Assembly: GCF_000276665.1 (NCBI RefSeq)
Contig: NW_004955438.1
Span: 16,672,777 to 16,736,776 of the forward strand
DNA: 64,000 bases
Source: Chinchilla lanigera
Taxonomy: Eukaryota > Chordata > Mammalia > Rodentia > Chinchillidae
Direction of reading: 5' to 3'
The first letter of the stretch is position 1; each line of letters starts with the position of its first letter. The notes beneath the pieces were generated by a model that made no database searches, was not told where the DNA came from, and saw only the letters and a program-made list of their open reading frames with translations. Of the stretch, positions 42,346-53,829 are shown in pieces. Position numbers and translations under genes: made by a program.

Positions 42346-42460
42346 TTTTTGTTTGTTTGTTTGTTTGTTTGTTTTGGTTTTTCTCCGGTACCAGGAACCG
42401 AACTCACGACCTTGCACTTGCCAGGCAGGCGCTTTGCCACTGAGCTAAATCCCCAGCCCC
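42346..42460 (-). mobile_element. ID SINE with 15-bp TSD
   Basis: Antisense ID with a (TTTG)n-rich 3' tail. Perfect GACACTCTTCTTTTG repeats at 42331-42345 and 42461-42475. Confidence 0.98.
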
Positions 42461-42475
42461 GACACTCTTCTTTTG

Positions 42476-43980
42476 AAGCATCTCAAGTTTCCTGTAGGGT
42501 TCTGGGCACTGGGATGAAGATGCCTGAGGCTGAGTGTATCAGTCCAGGGTTCCAACAATGAATGGCAGATCACACAGTCTGCGCTTGCAGTGGAGAAAGC
42601 ATTGTGAGTGGAAGTGGAAGGAGAACCTCAAGGGTGGCTGATGATCAGAGGCTCCCTAATGTCATGGAGGATGCAGTTTCTTATCTTAACCTTCCAGCAG
42701 GCACACGCCGTACACACACCGAGGCTGGCTCCCCTCACAACCAAGGGCCATGGGACCAATATCCTGCCTCACTCATGATCAGGGGAGAGAAAGGTCTTCC
42801 TCACCTACTCTTCTGGCACAGCTTTTGACTTCCTCCTATTTGGGTCAGCTCTCAGATCCTATCTCTCCTGAGTAACAACCATCTCCTGGGCTAACCCTGG
42901 ATTCGTGACTACCGGTGGATGAGGTCACTGCAGTAGCTTGGACTAACATGTGCCCACCCCTGTACCTGGAATCAGCTGATCAAATTCCATTTGTCACATG
43001 GTGGTGGGGCATGCGGATGGCAAGGATGTGGGTCAGCCAGCCTGTGTCCACACCACAAGCTCTCTCTCCCCAAGAATCCCCAACTTAAGGGAGACAGTAA
43101 GTAAATCACTCTGGTGCAGGGGCTGGAGGAGGGACACAAAGGGTCCACCTCTGGGGCACTGAGAAGATGGCTGGATTAGCTTGGAGTCCCCAGCTGACTG
43201 GGGAGCTGGAGGGAGGCAGGCAAGATCCAGTGGGCAGGCGTTCCTAGGAGGGAAGAGCAGAGCTAACTTTGTGCAGGGGTCAGAAAGGGTCGTGTTACAT
43301 GCGCCTAACTTAGAGCTATGGAAATGGATTAGGATGGGGTAAATGCAATTCAACGTCACAGGATCACCCAGAATTCTATGCCGTGCCATTCTGACTTGAT
43401 TTGGTAGGTGAAGCAGAGCCATGGTGGTCAGTAACCACATGCAATCCGGTCAGTAGAGTTACACAACTGCACTTCCTCTTTGGAGCCCTCAGATCCTTAT
43501 TTGGGCCATCTGCTGCGGATTTCTCCAACAGGTGGGAGAAGGCCCACTTCTGACTTTAGCGTCTTTGCATTTGCCATCACTCGCACTTTTCCAACAAGCA
43601 GCCCTTGCAGCAGAGGCCTGGGGCTGGCCCAACACTCAGCTTCCTGTTGTGCAGCTTTACTCAGCAGCAGCGCCTGCACTCTGGGGAAGTGACAGCCAGT
43701 GACTGATGAGTGGATACAAAGGTGTTGCCCAGAGCATACCCTGGGAGAAGATTAATGGAATCAATTCTTGTCCTGGATTTGGTTTGGGGAAAAGGGAGCT
43801 GATTTTAAACCAACAGTGAATCATAAAGTTTACTTTTTCCTTCTAATCAGAGTAAATGACAAACAGTCTTAACTCTGGCCAGGGAGCCCTACATGCTCAA
43901 AGGGATTATCTTTGGCTTTGGAGGTCATTGAACAAGAGTAGTGATGCAGTGATATATCATGTTCTTCTCCCTATCTTTTT
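42476..43980. other. Unique sequence, no gene recognised
   Basis: Open frames up to 135 codons (minus, 43033-43440) lack recognisable domains. No repeat could be named. Confidence 0.4.
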
Positions 43981-43983
43981 AAA

Positions 43984-44032
43984 TGTCTCTGTCTCTGTCT
44001 CTTTCTCTCTCTCTCGGTCTCTCTCCCTCTCA
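43984..44032. repeat. (TCTC/TCTG)n pyrimidine tract
   Basis: CT-rich low-complexity run. Confidence 0.92.
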
Positions 44033-44294
44033 AGTCAAGGCAGTATTTTATGTGGACATCCTACAAATATTCATGCTAGGCATTATTAATTATTCAGGGA
44101 ATATGAACTCATAATTCTCAGTCTTATTGAGAAGACAATTTACATAGCTGGGAAGAGTTGCAATATCACAGAGGTTTGCCCACGTGACATGGTAGCACCA
44201 GCTCTAAACCGCAGGGACTTCCTGATCATAGCTGAGGTTTTCCTTGGCCTTGGCCCCTGGGAAAGACCTGGGTTAACAAGGAAGTTTAAATAGG

Positions 44295-44415
44295 GTGAAC
44301 CGGGTGCCTCCTCTGTGTCTGCCTGTGCTAGGTTCTGGTGATATAGGTGAATTAGGCTGAGCCCCTACTTTGAGGAACCTGGAGTCCAGGAGGGACAAGC
44401 ACAGACAGTAAGACC
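44295..44415 (-). mobile_element. L2 LINE 3' fragment, antisense
   Basis: GGTGCCTCCTCTGTGTCTGCC, GCTAGGTTCTGGTGATATAG, AGGAACCTGGAGTCCAGG: worn reverse complement of the L2 3' end. Confidence 0.6.
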
Positions 44416-44454
44416 CTGCTTGTTTGGAGCTCCTGGACTTAGCTGGATACTAGA

Positions 44455-44540
44455 AAATCCCCTCTGATCTCTGATCCTCAGAGTCCTCATCTGTAAAGGG
44501 ACAGACTGGGCTGCATGACCACTCAGACACTCCCAGATCC
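44455..44540 (+). mobile_element. MIR fragment
   Basis: GATCCTCAGAGTCCTCATCTG, then TAAAGGGACAGACTGGG, a sense MIR core. Confidence 0.5.
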
Positions 44541-44559
44541 AGTATCCGAGTTTTGGCCC

Positions 44560-45135
44560 CACGAACGGGAAGCAATCGCCGCTGTCCGTGGTGCTGACCG
44601 GTAAAGGAACTCTGAAATCAAGAGAGGGGTTTCTGGGAATTCGGGCCCCCTAAGAGCTGTCTTGGGTGCCCCATCTTTTCATCTCCCCATCCAACTGACA
44701 CCCTCTAAGCCAAACAGTGGCTGAGATGAGCCAGTAGTGGAGATTGGGTGATTTGAGTTTGTGGCTTTTCTCACCTGTCACAGAAAGAGGCCATGTCCAG
44801 GACTTCCTTCCTTTTGGCCAAGGAGGCCTGGAGTCCAGTGGCTGAGACCCCAGCCCCAGGTCCAGCACCCAGGTCTCCTGGTGGCGCCAAGGCCAACTCA
44901 CCGCCTTACCCAAATGTCACATGCCTGCATCTGAACCACTGCACTGATATTTTGCTGTGAAACAACGCTGCTCCAAGGCTCAAGCAAACTGCTGCCCTAG
45001 TTAGCCTACAGATCAGGGCAATATGCAAGATCCGAGCCTTGGGCTGACAGGCCACATCTGTCATGCCTTCTGGAATGTCTCAGGGTACCCCCACTTCCCA
45101 CTGTGTTGGTGCCTTGGGAATTTCTTTTTTATTCC
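44560..45135. other. Unique sequence, no gene recognised
   Basis: Nothing nameable. Confidence 0.4.
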
Positions 45136-45139
45136 CAAG

Positions 45140-45385
45140 CTGTACAAGTCTTACTTGGGGGAGCATTGAGATGTTACATGTAATTATGGCGAATCATTTA
45201 GCAAACAATTAGGGGACCAAGTGCAAACAAGTCACTGCTTCCAAAAACCCTCTTTAATCATTCTGCACATCCTCAGGACCCAGAGCAAATATTAACATAA
45301 TTAATCACTGCCAACCTGTCAGTCACAAGGATTTCATTTCCAATAAACTACGTGTAGCTGTCGCTTAGTCCAGGAACAAGCTGAA
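45140..45385. promoter_or_regulatory. Candidate conserved non-coding element
   Basis: An AT-rich, CpG-poor, repeat-free stretch dense in homeodomain-type cores (GTAATTATGG, CATAATTAATCAC) and a CTGTCAGTCAC PBX/MEIS-like site. Inference from composition only; a cross-species alignment would decide. Confidence 0.25.
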
Positions 45386-46670
45386 GTTTTGTTCAAGGTC
45401 ATCCTCTGAGTTCTGAATCTCCTCTCTGTGGGCAAAAACTCAGGTCAGTTCTATTGCCTCCTGCAAGATTATCTGTCTGTGTAGGGCTGTTATCGACAGT
45501 GAATCCTGCACAATCATGTTATTTCATCAGAGCATCTCTTAAGTGACCTTTATGTAGCCTTTATGCCTGGAGGAGAGAGGAATTGTCCAGTGATTTTACA
45601 AAGGTCAGGTGGAGGTGCTTTTATTACACACAGGCCACCTTGGACAGTTGGGTGAGTCTGGGAGATTTATGAGCATTGGGAAGCAAGGTGGGGTGATTCT
45701 GAGGGCCAGAGCAATAGGAAAGAGACTTGGACTCTCTTCATAAGCTGGAGTCTCACATCATGGACATGAGGTCTGGCACAAGGGTTGGGGGGCTATTCAA
45801 TGTTACTTTGGGTGAGTGGGCAATAAATGAATCACAATTTTATGCCTCTCTTTTCTGTGCAGAACAGACGAGAAATGAATCAAGTGCTTACTCTTCCCAT
45901 TTTAGTTCATATGTTACCATGGCAGGACAGCTTTTATTGATACACTTTGCCATGGGGGAGACCCTCCTCACAGCTCCAAATACTCCTTCACCTCTGTCCA
46001 GCTCCCACCCACATTTTAATAGTAAAGTTTAAGTTAAATATTGCATATTTATTACTTCAGGCTTATGCAAGGTAGATCAAACACATGTTTAGATCAGCTC
46101 CCTTCTGAAATCCCATCAAGTTGACAGTAAGTAGGTTTCTAAGAAGACCAAAGAGAGAAGGGGGTGAGAGGGCAGCAGACATGGGACCTATATATAGGCC
46201 AGTAACTGGTGGAAGCACTAAAGCCTAAGCCAAAATGGGCCTGAGACACAATGGGTAGATATCGTAGAACTCCCCAAAGGCTCTGAAAGGGGTGGCCCAG
46301 TCTTTCAGATGAGTGTGTGCGTGCATGCGTGCATGTGTGCACTGATTTGCAGTTGGAGATGGGAGGATTGATTGAAAGTTCAAGACATATTTAACCGTCC
46401 GGCTTCCTTCTCTCACTTCCTGCCATTGGGAATGCTCCTTCCCCAGTCCAGAAGAAGATAGGAAGCTCCTTCTCTAGACAGGCTGAGGAGAAGGGCTCTG
46501 AACTTGGGGTACCCAGGGCACAGTGCTGCACCACAGGCAGGATTGGTGAACCCCAACACCCAGGTGTGCAAGGCATCGAGGGAAGCAGTGAGGGGCTTCC
46601 TGGGGTGTGGGGAACAGCTGCACATTAACTGTAAAGGATTTCACAGAAACAATACAACTGACTAAAAGTT
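45386..46670. other. Unique sequence, no gene recognised
   Basis: A good splice-acceptor-like CTCTTTTCTGTGCAG ends at 45861, but no donor fits downstream. A small GTGCATGC-type simple repeat lies at 46315-46341. Confidence 0.35.
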
Positions 46671-46675
46671 GGTCT

Positions 46676-47340
46676 GCTGCTTTGCATCCGTTCAGATGGT
46701 TGCGATTAAAAAAAATCATGAAATAACAAATGTTGGCAAAGATGTGAAGAAATCTGAACCCTTGTGCACTGCTGGGGAATGTAAAATAGCACACCTGCTG
46801 TGGGAAAAAGTGAGGTAGTTCCTCAAGAGTTAAATATAGAATTGCCATATAGTCCAGCAGTTCTGCTTCTGGGTATGTATTTTTTAAAAAACTGAAATAA
46901 ATAATTCAAAAATGTATTCATATACCCACATTCACAGTAGCACTATTTACCACTTGAAAATGGTGGGAATAACCCAAATATCCATAGTTTACACGTGCAG
47001 TGGAATATTATTCAGCCTTGAAGAGAGATGGGGTTCTGACACATGTTAAAACAGGAACACTGTGTACTAAGTGAAACAAGCCACTTGCAAAATAACAAAT
47101 ATGTATGATTCCACTTACACAGGGGAGCCAAGTTCACAGGGACATCAGGTAGAGAAGCAGCTACCGGAGTACGAGGAGTGGGCATTGGGAGCTGTTCTTT
47201 CAAGGGGTGCAGCATTCCATGTGGGGAGACAAGACGTTTTGGAGATGGATGGTGGTGGTGATTGCACAACAGAAATGAATTTAATACCACAGAATGGATA
47301 AAATGGCACATTTCAATTTTGTACACATTTTACGATAGTA
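46676..47340 (+). mobile_element. L1 3' UTR remnant (sense)
   Basis: CAAATGTTGGCAAAGATGTG, ACTGCTGGGGAATGTAAAAT, AATATCCATAGTTTACACG, GGAATATTATTCAGCCTTG, ATGATTCCACTTACACAGG, TGGTGGTGATTGCACAAC, AAAATGGCACATTTCAATTTTG: a nearly continuous old L1 3' end on the plus strand. Confidence 0.92.
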
Positions 47341-49160
47341 CAAGTAGCCAATCTGCTTTTGATCCTCATCATGCACAGACAATTGTAAACGATGCCAGTG
47401 AGTATTTTTCTGAAAAATGTTTTCTGTTGCTCTGTGTTCTAACCAGCTGTGTGGCTTCTGTGAAATTTCAGTAACACAGACGCGTGTCTCAGAGCAGCAT
47501 ATGTTGACCACTCATCCTTCCATAAGCATTTTCACAAAAGAGCCCTCATGCTTCTGATCTGAGAGTGCACATCCGTCTCAGAGTAGGTTGCTTGCGCTCA
47601 GCTGTACCCCAGATCCTTCGGATGGAACAAGGGTCCCTGTCCCTCCGCGTCACATGAACTTGCATCTGGAATGGGGTCTCTGAATCCACAAGGAGGACAC
47701 AGGGTCTGTGAGGACAAAAATGCAGAATGTAGTTCTTTTGCCCTTACCATTCTAATGACACCTGGAAAGTTTATCAATGCTTTGGTTATGTAAGTGCAGA
47801 CTTTAGTTCTTTCATGAAATATTCCACTGAATTTGCATAATATATGTAAACTCATGGATATATATTTTGAAAATGTATTCATTTGACTATTCATAGTGTG
47901 TTCTAAAAGCTAAATTGGAACTCTTTAAAGAAATGATTAATGCCAACCCTTGCATGATTATCCCTGAAAAGAATATCTTTATTGTGAACAGGATCTGCTT
48001 GGAGCTGCACTGGGTATGGCCCTGTGAAAGCTGACACAGCTGATCAGCTTGCTCCATTGGCATCTGAGAAAGGGCAGGTGTGCCAAGTTTCAGCAGTGAA
48101 AAGAATAGAATTAGAGATACTAAGAGCCAGGATTCCCCAGAGAAACTTCCCAGCGAGATCACCCAACATAACCAGCTCCCTCCAACCACCCCCAGCAGCC
48201 TTCCAGTTAGCTTTTTAGTGGCTACTTATAAATGCTACCATTCAACCAAGAAATCTGGGAAATGCATTCCCTATTAAAACTACCAAATAGACAAAAAGCC
48301 ACAAGAAAGCAGAAGCTATGCAGAGGGAAGTAAACTTCTAATAAATGAGCCTTACCCTGCTTAACAATTAATATCTTCTCCTGTAGAGAAGGATGGCTTA
48401 AAAAAAAAGGAGGAACTCACTATGAAAAGAATTACTTTGCAACCCAACAGGGAAACTCAGGAGAGCATGGCAGACACAGAGCAGAGCTGAGCTCCCTGGG
48501 CGAGTGGGGGAAAGAAGGAAGCAACCTGGGAAGAGCCTGCACTGTAGTGAGGTTCCCAGAAGGGAGCCGCTGCTGACAGGGTTTTCCAGCCGAAGATGCC
48601 ATTACAGGTGTGCCGCGTCTCGCAGGAAGGAGCCTGGGCTGAGTCACTGGTTGCAGGAATGGGACCTTAGAGTGACCACAAAGATGGGCCCAGCGGGGCA
48701 GCAGTGGAAGCCACCAGCCACTTATTCTCCCACCACATGACATCTGAAGGGTGCGTTTCTGTGGCTCCCAACCCAAGGAAAAGCACTCAGGCTTGTCTCG
48801 GTGTAGCATCCGCATAGACACAGCCACGCAAAACCCCCGCTCATAAGAGATAAGATGACCACATAATCCTGTCGGAAGCATGAAGGTGGGACGTGTTCCG
48901 TGGTGGGCACAGGAGCTGGAGAGAGAGGCTTCATTTCCACAGTGGAGAGTCAATCGACGGACCCCTCAAGCACCTGCTACGAAGGCATTGTGTATGTGAA
49001 GGTGAGTCTGAAAAGAGGCAGCCTGAAGAATTGAAAGTGGTTGCTCCTGAGGAGTAGAGAAAGGAGACAAGTGAGAAGGGGTGGGGATGCCACAAAACAG
49101 GTAGGGTAAAACTAGATTTAGTGCGTCTGGTCAAGTGCCTGGCGCAGCGTGAGTACTGAG
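47341..49160. other. Unique sequence, no gene recognised
   Basis: Largest open frame is 173 codons on minus (48432-48953) without a known domain. No named repeat. Confidence 0.4.
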
Positions 49161-49165
49161 CAGAC

Positions 49166-49166
<1 letters not shown>

Positions 49167-49206
<40 letters not shown>
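49167..49206. repeat. (GAT)n microsatellite
   Basis: Thirteen uninterrupted GAT-type triplets. Confidence 0.98.
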
Positions 49207-49410
49207 CAGAGTTGCTGCACCCTGCACCTGCACAGGTTTGCCCCACACTTCCCATAAGGGTGCACCATTAGTAGTGAGGTTGGATGTATATATTAGTGAA
49301 GGGTTGATTTCTGGCTGAGCGATCAGAGCTCTTGAGTATTCATCTGCCTCTCAATGCAACTGCCTTAAGGGCACCAAAGCTGATGTTTTGTTGCATGTTA
49401 ATTTTTACAG

Positions 49411-49585
49411 AATGTGAACCCATTCCCTCCCGTTCCTGAGCAGCTGGAGTCCGGGCTGCTGAGCAAACCTTTCCGCGGTGCGGGAGAGGAGGATGGCAGG
49501 TGCATTCTAATAAGCAGAGAGTGCCGGTGGACGGGAGGAGCGGCGGCCAGCCCAGGTGACGTCAGCTCACAGATGTTGCTGGCAG
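49411..49585 (+). other. Candidate exon with CRE palindrome (unproven)
   Basis: An acceptor-like TTAATTTTTACAG ends at 49410. A consensus donor CAG/GTAAGT sits at 49583-49591. The 175 bp between is open in the plus frame starting at 49414 (reads VNPFPPVPEQLESG...) and CpG-rich (about 10 CpG). It holds a perfect CRE palindrome TGACGTCA at 49557-49564. I do not recognise the peptide. It could be a coding exon, a lncRNA exon, a small promoter, or coincidence. Confidence 0.28.
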
Positions 49586-49889
49586 GTAAGTGGGGCAGAG
49601 CTGCCTGCAGCCGCAGTGGCTCCAGCCGCGCCTGGTAAGGAGGCAGGTGGGGTGCCGGGGAGGTTCCCGCACACCTGGAAGTTTGCACAGTGGAGGGGCC
49701 CTGCATTAGCATGCCAGAAAGATATACCTAAGTAGGGGTTGGCCCTAATTCACCAGCCTCAGCTGGAGCCAGGGAGTTTGGGGAAAATACGCTAGCTCTG
49801 CCCAATCTTAGGACTCCAGGGTGCAACATTTCCTGCGGATGGAAGGCATAGGCTGGTGATTGGTGAAGGTAGTCACAGCGCTCACCTGG

Positions 49890-50065
49890 ACATCAGGACA
49901 TAGGGTTCTGAGACAGGCTGTGCTGCCAGCTGTGAGGTCTTTCCTCTCTGGGCCTCAGTTTCCCTGTCTGTGAAAGGATGGGTCCTCCTCATCCATACAG
50001 CACGGGCAGATTTCTCTTTGACACAGTGCTGGCACATAGTAGGTCTGCCACAAGCATCTGAGGAG
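49890..50065 (+). mobile_element. MIR
   Basis: GGGTTCTGAGACAGGCTGTG, CTGGGCCTCAGTTTCCCTG, TGTGAAAGGATGGG, GTGCTGGCACATAGTAGG: sense MIR. Confidence 0.8.
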
Positions 50066-50069
50066 CGCA

Positions 50070-50475
50070 TGAATGACCGCTGTGACCAGTTGTTTGGAGC
50101 GATCTTTTCTGCTCCTTGACTATGAGAAACAGAAAGCTGGAAAGCTGCAGAGCTGGCAGGAAATTTAAAGATAAACAGAGAAACCCTGAATGTGGCTTTC
50201 TGGGACCTGGGAAAAGACCAGCTGCACACACACCGTGCAGGGGAGGAGGCCCAGCAGAAGGAGGAAAGCAAATGGCTTTGGGTTACCATGGTAACAGCAG
50301 CTGGTAGAAAAGGGACAGAGAAGATGCCAAGGATGGCATTTTTTTTCCCCTTCTTTTTTTAGACCAGCTTTCTTTCTGCACAGCAGAGGGAGGAGGGAGA
50401 TGTAGTAGGAAAGAGGGCTGAACAGGAAGAGACTTGGGGGTGGAACTCACCTTTAAAACTATAAGGAAATCCATC
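50070..50475. other. Unique sequence, no gene recognised
   Basis: A short T-rich run at 50340-50360. Nothing else nameable. Confidence 0.4.
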
Positions 50476-50487
50476 GTTCTCTTTTCA

Positions 50488-50658
50488 TCACTGGGGGTTG
50501 AACCCTGGGCCTTTGCACTGAGCTATGTCCTCAGTCCTTTTTTTTGAGACAGGGTCTTGCTAAGTTGCCCAGGCTGGCCTTGAACCTGTGATCCTCCTGC
50601 CTTAGTCTTTGGGGGTGCTGGGATCACAGGTGTGCATTACTACACCCAGCTAAGCCCA
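50488..50658 (-). mobile_element. B1-dID dimeric SINE with 10-bp TSD
   Basis: Antisense ID-related half (GGGGGTTGAACCCTGGGCC, GAGCTATGTCCTCAGTCC), then antisense B1 half (TTTGAGACAGGGTCTTGC, CAGGCTGGCCTTGAACC). TCTCTTTTCA flanks it at 50478-50487 and 50659-50668. Confidence 0.93.
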
Positions 50659-50789
50659 TCTCTTTTCAAGCAGCCTGACTGATCCTGTTTTGTGACTGGG
50701 GGGCAGAAGTACGTTCCAGCCATTGCAGACACTATCAGGCAGCCTCTGCATGGCAGGCTTCCTGTTCAGTCCTTTGCAGACATGGTGAC

Positions 50790-50960
50790 TTCAATCTTCA
50801 CAATAGCTGCCATCCACATAGGGCCCCATTTTACAGATAGGAAAACTGAGTCTCACATAGGACAAGTGCCTGTGTCCGAGGGCAGCACCGCAAGAGTTGA
50901 GGTTAATGACTGGAGTCTGGCTGGCTCCAAGGCACTGACATTGAGCTCTCTCTACCAGAC
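50790..50960 (-). mobile_element. MIR, antisense
   Basis: GCCCCATTTTACAGATAGG, AAAACTGAGTCTCACATAGG, then AATGACTGGAGTCTGGCTGG: reverse-strand MIR. Confidence 0.75.
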
Positions 50961-51135
50961 AGCCATGACGAAACCTGGCTTAAATGGGTGGGAAGCATGA
51001 AGATTACTCACCTTCCTTCCCAAGCGACACTGTCCCGGGGGGTCCCCTGACTTGTGCTCCAGGTGGCTGAAGTGAACGGAGCATTCCCTCTCCTTGGAGT
51101 TCACCTGCTTCCCTGTGGCAGGTGGAGAGGGCAGG

Positions 51136-51290
51136 GACAGTCGAGTGGTTAATGTCCAGGCTTTAGTTCCTGCTCAGCTTTTGCACAACCTTGGGGCTGT
51201 GCCTCAGTTTCTCCTCCCAGGAGTGGAGCGGGAATGGGGTGGTTGGGGAACCTTGCAAGGCCGTAGCAGTGACTGAATGCCGTGTTGCCA
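51136..51290 (+). mobile_element. MIR fragment
   Basis: GAGTGGTTAATGTCCAGGC, then GGGGCTGTGCCTCAGTTTC: sense MIR. Confidence 0.55.
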
Positions 51291-51556
51291 TAGGACCTGC
51301 TCAAAGCGGCTGATGCACGGGTCACATCCAACAAACGCCATACTGGGGAGAGAAACGGGAGGCTGAAAGGAAGTGATTTCCAGAGCCTCACAGCCAGCAG
51401 GGCCCGGCCGTGGCCTTCAGCGCGTCAGGCCGTCTGTGTGGCCACGCTGTGCCCAGAGGGGCTGCTGCCTCGCATGCTGGAGAACTCAGGACCTCGGGCC
51501 CGATGCACCCAGCTCCAGAGCACGGAACTAACGGAGTCCCAGAGAGCTCCCGGTCA

Positions 51557-51587
<31 letters not shown>

Positions 51588-51588
51588 A
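51557..51588. repeat. (TG)n microsatellite
   Basis: About fifteen TG units. Confidence 0.98.
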
Positions 51589-51594
51589 ACCTCA

Positions 51595-51910
51595 GGCCCT
51601 GTGAATCCTTTGATGCCCCACCCACATCACTGAGAGCTACCACAATTCGCTGTTCACATCATTTGTGCTGCCTTACTTCAGTCAGTGGCTTAGACTCTGC
51701 CTAGACCATTGCCTGGGGACAGACAAGGCAAGGGTCCTGGGGTTAGCATAGAAGACAGGTATGAGGGAGACCAGAGGGCCTGGCATGTCAGGAACCTTGC
51801 AGGATTCAAGAGTCGGGTCTGAAGGGGGGGCCACTTATGAGGGGTGGGCACTTGCCTGGAGCACCCTGGAAAGAGAGGGCACACAGGTAACAAGACAGCA
51901 CTGAAAAGAG
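51595..51910. other. Unique sequence, no gene recognised
   Basis: Nothing nameable. Confidence 0.4.
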
Positions 51911-51914
51911 GGGA

Positions 51915-52090
51915 CAGTTACATTTGCTGAGCACCTACTAAGTGCCTGGCAGTGGGCTGGAGGCTTCTGTGCATACTTACCTGCCAATTCTTTGAGGCAA
52001 GTGGTTTTTTTAAAATACCCATTTTGCAACATGGAGAAACTGAGGCCCAGAAGGACAAGCAGAAGCTTGTCCATAATTAAAGAGACGTGT
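51915..52090 (-). mobile_element. MIR, antisense
   Basis: TTTGCTGAGCACCTACTAAG, GTGCCTGGCAGTGGGCTGG, TACCCATTTTGCAACATGG, AGAAACTGAGGCCCAGAAGG. Confidence 0.8.
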
Positions 52091-52129
52091 GAGTGCTGAC
52101 ACACTTGCACCAAGTGCTGTGTAGACACA

Positions 52130-52720
52130 GTGAGGTCTTGAAGCTGCTGCTCTCCTGAATGTGGAATGGAGGAGTTGTTCTTTGAAAGACCAGGGGCTGG
52201 GCTCTCCAGAGCAACTGATGGGCTCCCCGCTCCCCGGGGTGGGAAATATGGAGGCACCCTTCTCCCGGAAGGCAGGCAGAGCATCCCTGACATGTTGGAG
52301 GGAGGGGAGGACAGTGCACAGCCAGCAGCGCTGCCACTCACGGCCCCGCCATGTTCTTCGGAGGGGAGATGAGTCAGCGGGCAGCTGCGGCCACAGGTCG
52401 GTGGTGCACCTTTGGGGAGAGATGGTTGTATTATTAGAAGGTGTTGACGTGGTGCTCTGTTTGCAAAAACACTCCTCGGTCACTTTTAATTTGAAAAATA
52501 CTTGGTGCAAGTTTACTAAAGCTGGGGCATCAAACTTCCTGGGGAAGCTGCTTTTTTTATATGTATGTGATTCCTGCCAAAGGAAAAAACTGTACATGGG
52601 AAATGATTGCTGCAGAAGCGATAAGTATTCTGAAAAGACAACGGATGTGACATCACTTTAGGGCTGAGGAGTAAAGCAGGAAGGACACCTAGGAACCATT
52701 GGTCTAAGCCAGCTTTCAAA
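52130..52720. other. Unique sequence, possible conserved element
   Basis: Overlapping open frames on both strands up to 195 codons (minus 52010-52597, plus 52161-52661) cannot both be real and show no domain. The AT-rich part 52430-52660 looks unlike any repeat I know. Confidence 0.3.
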
Positions 52721-52721
52721 A

Positions 52722-52830
52722 CATGTAGTGACTGAGGCCCCAGGAAGATTCATGAAGTTCCCAAGGTCATCAGCAGCTGGTGGCGAAGGCAGGACTGGAG
52801 TGGGTTTCCCTGAGCCCCTGACAAGAGGTT
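52722..52830 (-). mobile_element. MIR fragment, antisense
   Basis: GTGACTGAGGCCCCAGGAAG, TCCCAAGGTCATCAGCAGC, GGCGAAGGCAGGACTGGAG. Confidence 0.7.
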
Positions 52831-53825
52831 TGAGGTCTGGGGTCCTAGATGCAGGAGGCTGGCTCTTTCAGGTCTCAAGGGAACCTCCCTGGTCACCATT
52901 CCTGACCAGGCTGGTATTTGGACCTAGCTGGTTAGGAATGGAACCAAGACATGATCTTTGTTCTTTAGATGTCTAAACTGGGTGATCTGACCACTGACTA
53001 CCCCCAAAGTTGGCACCTCCGCAGGCACCCAAAATTGTCAGCCTGTTCCAAAGGAGTTTTGCAGCTAAATAGAGCCCTGAGTAGATGGCAGGATGGACTT
53101 CTGTCCTATTACTCAATGTCTTCAACACGTTTTAGGTGAAATTCCTACATCCTGAGTTGGTCCTCCCCAGGAAGAGTCCAGAGTCCTTTCCCAGGTATTT
53201 GCAAAGCTGGGAGTGTTGGGTCCAGGGACTCAGCCATCACAGCGTGTGTGAGGCTTTAATATGAAGAAAAGGAGAGAAACCAGCCCAAGGGGACTCTTTC
53301 CTGGTGAAGGGAGAGCCTGGCAGGGAGCACGTCTGCCCCAGAGCCTGAGGACGTGGCCGCTGCGTCCACCACCGCATCAGCAGGGTCTGAACCCAGAGGC
53401 TCTGGGGTCACAGTAAGATGTAAACGAGTAGACTGATGGTCTGGGCAGTTTTCGGCCCACTCTCTGGTCCTGTCGGGGACTCTGGAAGCTCCTGACGACC
53501 TTTAATAAATTCCTCTTCCATTTAAACCAGGTAGAATGGCCCTGTCATCTGTAACTGAGAAGTCTGAGGCCAAAAATATCATGGTCGTCATTACGATGGC
53601 TGGGACTTATACTTTGGATTTAAATGCTTTGAGAAGAAAATCGTCCTTTTATGTTACTAAAATATTATTATTGTACTTTATGTGACATGGAAGGCTCTCA
53701 AGCCCTTGAGCTATAAATGTGGAGTAGGTGTGCATTAACGACTTCCTGGTTTCTGGCTAGCTGGGCAGCAAGGTAGATGAAATTCCTGTAATAAAATATG
53801 CCGCAAGTCACATCTTTCATATTAG
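52831..53825. other. Unique sequence, no gene recognised
   Basis: The AT-rich part 53530-53780 is repeat-free by eye and could be conserved. No coding signal. Confidence 0.3.
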
Positions 53826-53829
53826 ACTG

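Noticed and set aside
45847..45861. Strong splice-acceptor-like pyrimidine tract ending in CAG
   Set aside because: No matching donor within a reasonable exon length and no recognisable peptide.
48432..48953. 173-codon minus frame
   Set aside because: No recognisable motif or splice context; overlapping plus frames are equally open.
52010..52661. 195-codon minus frame and 166-codon plus frame overlapping each other
   Set aside because: Mutually overlapping, no domain, partly in an antisense MIR.
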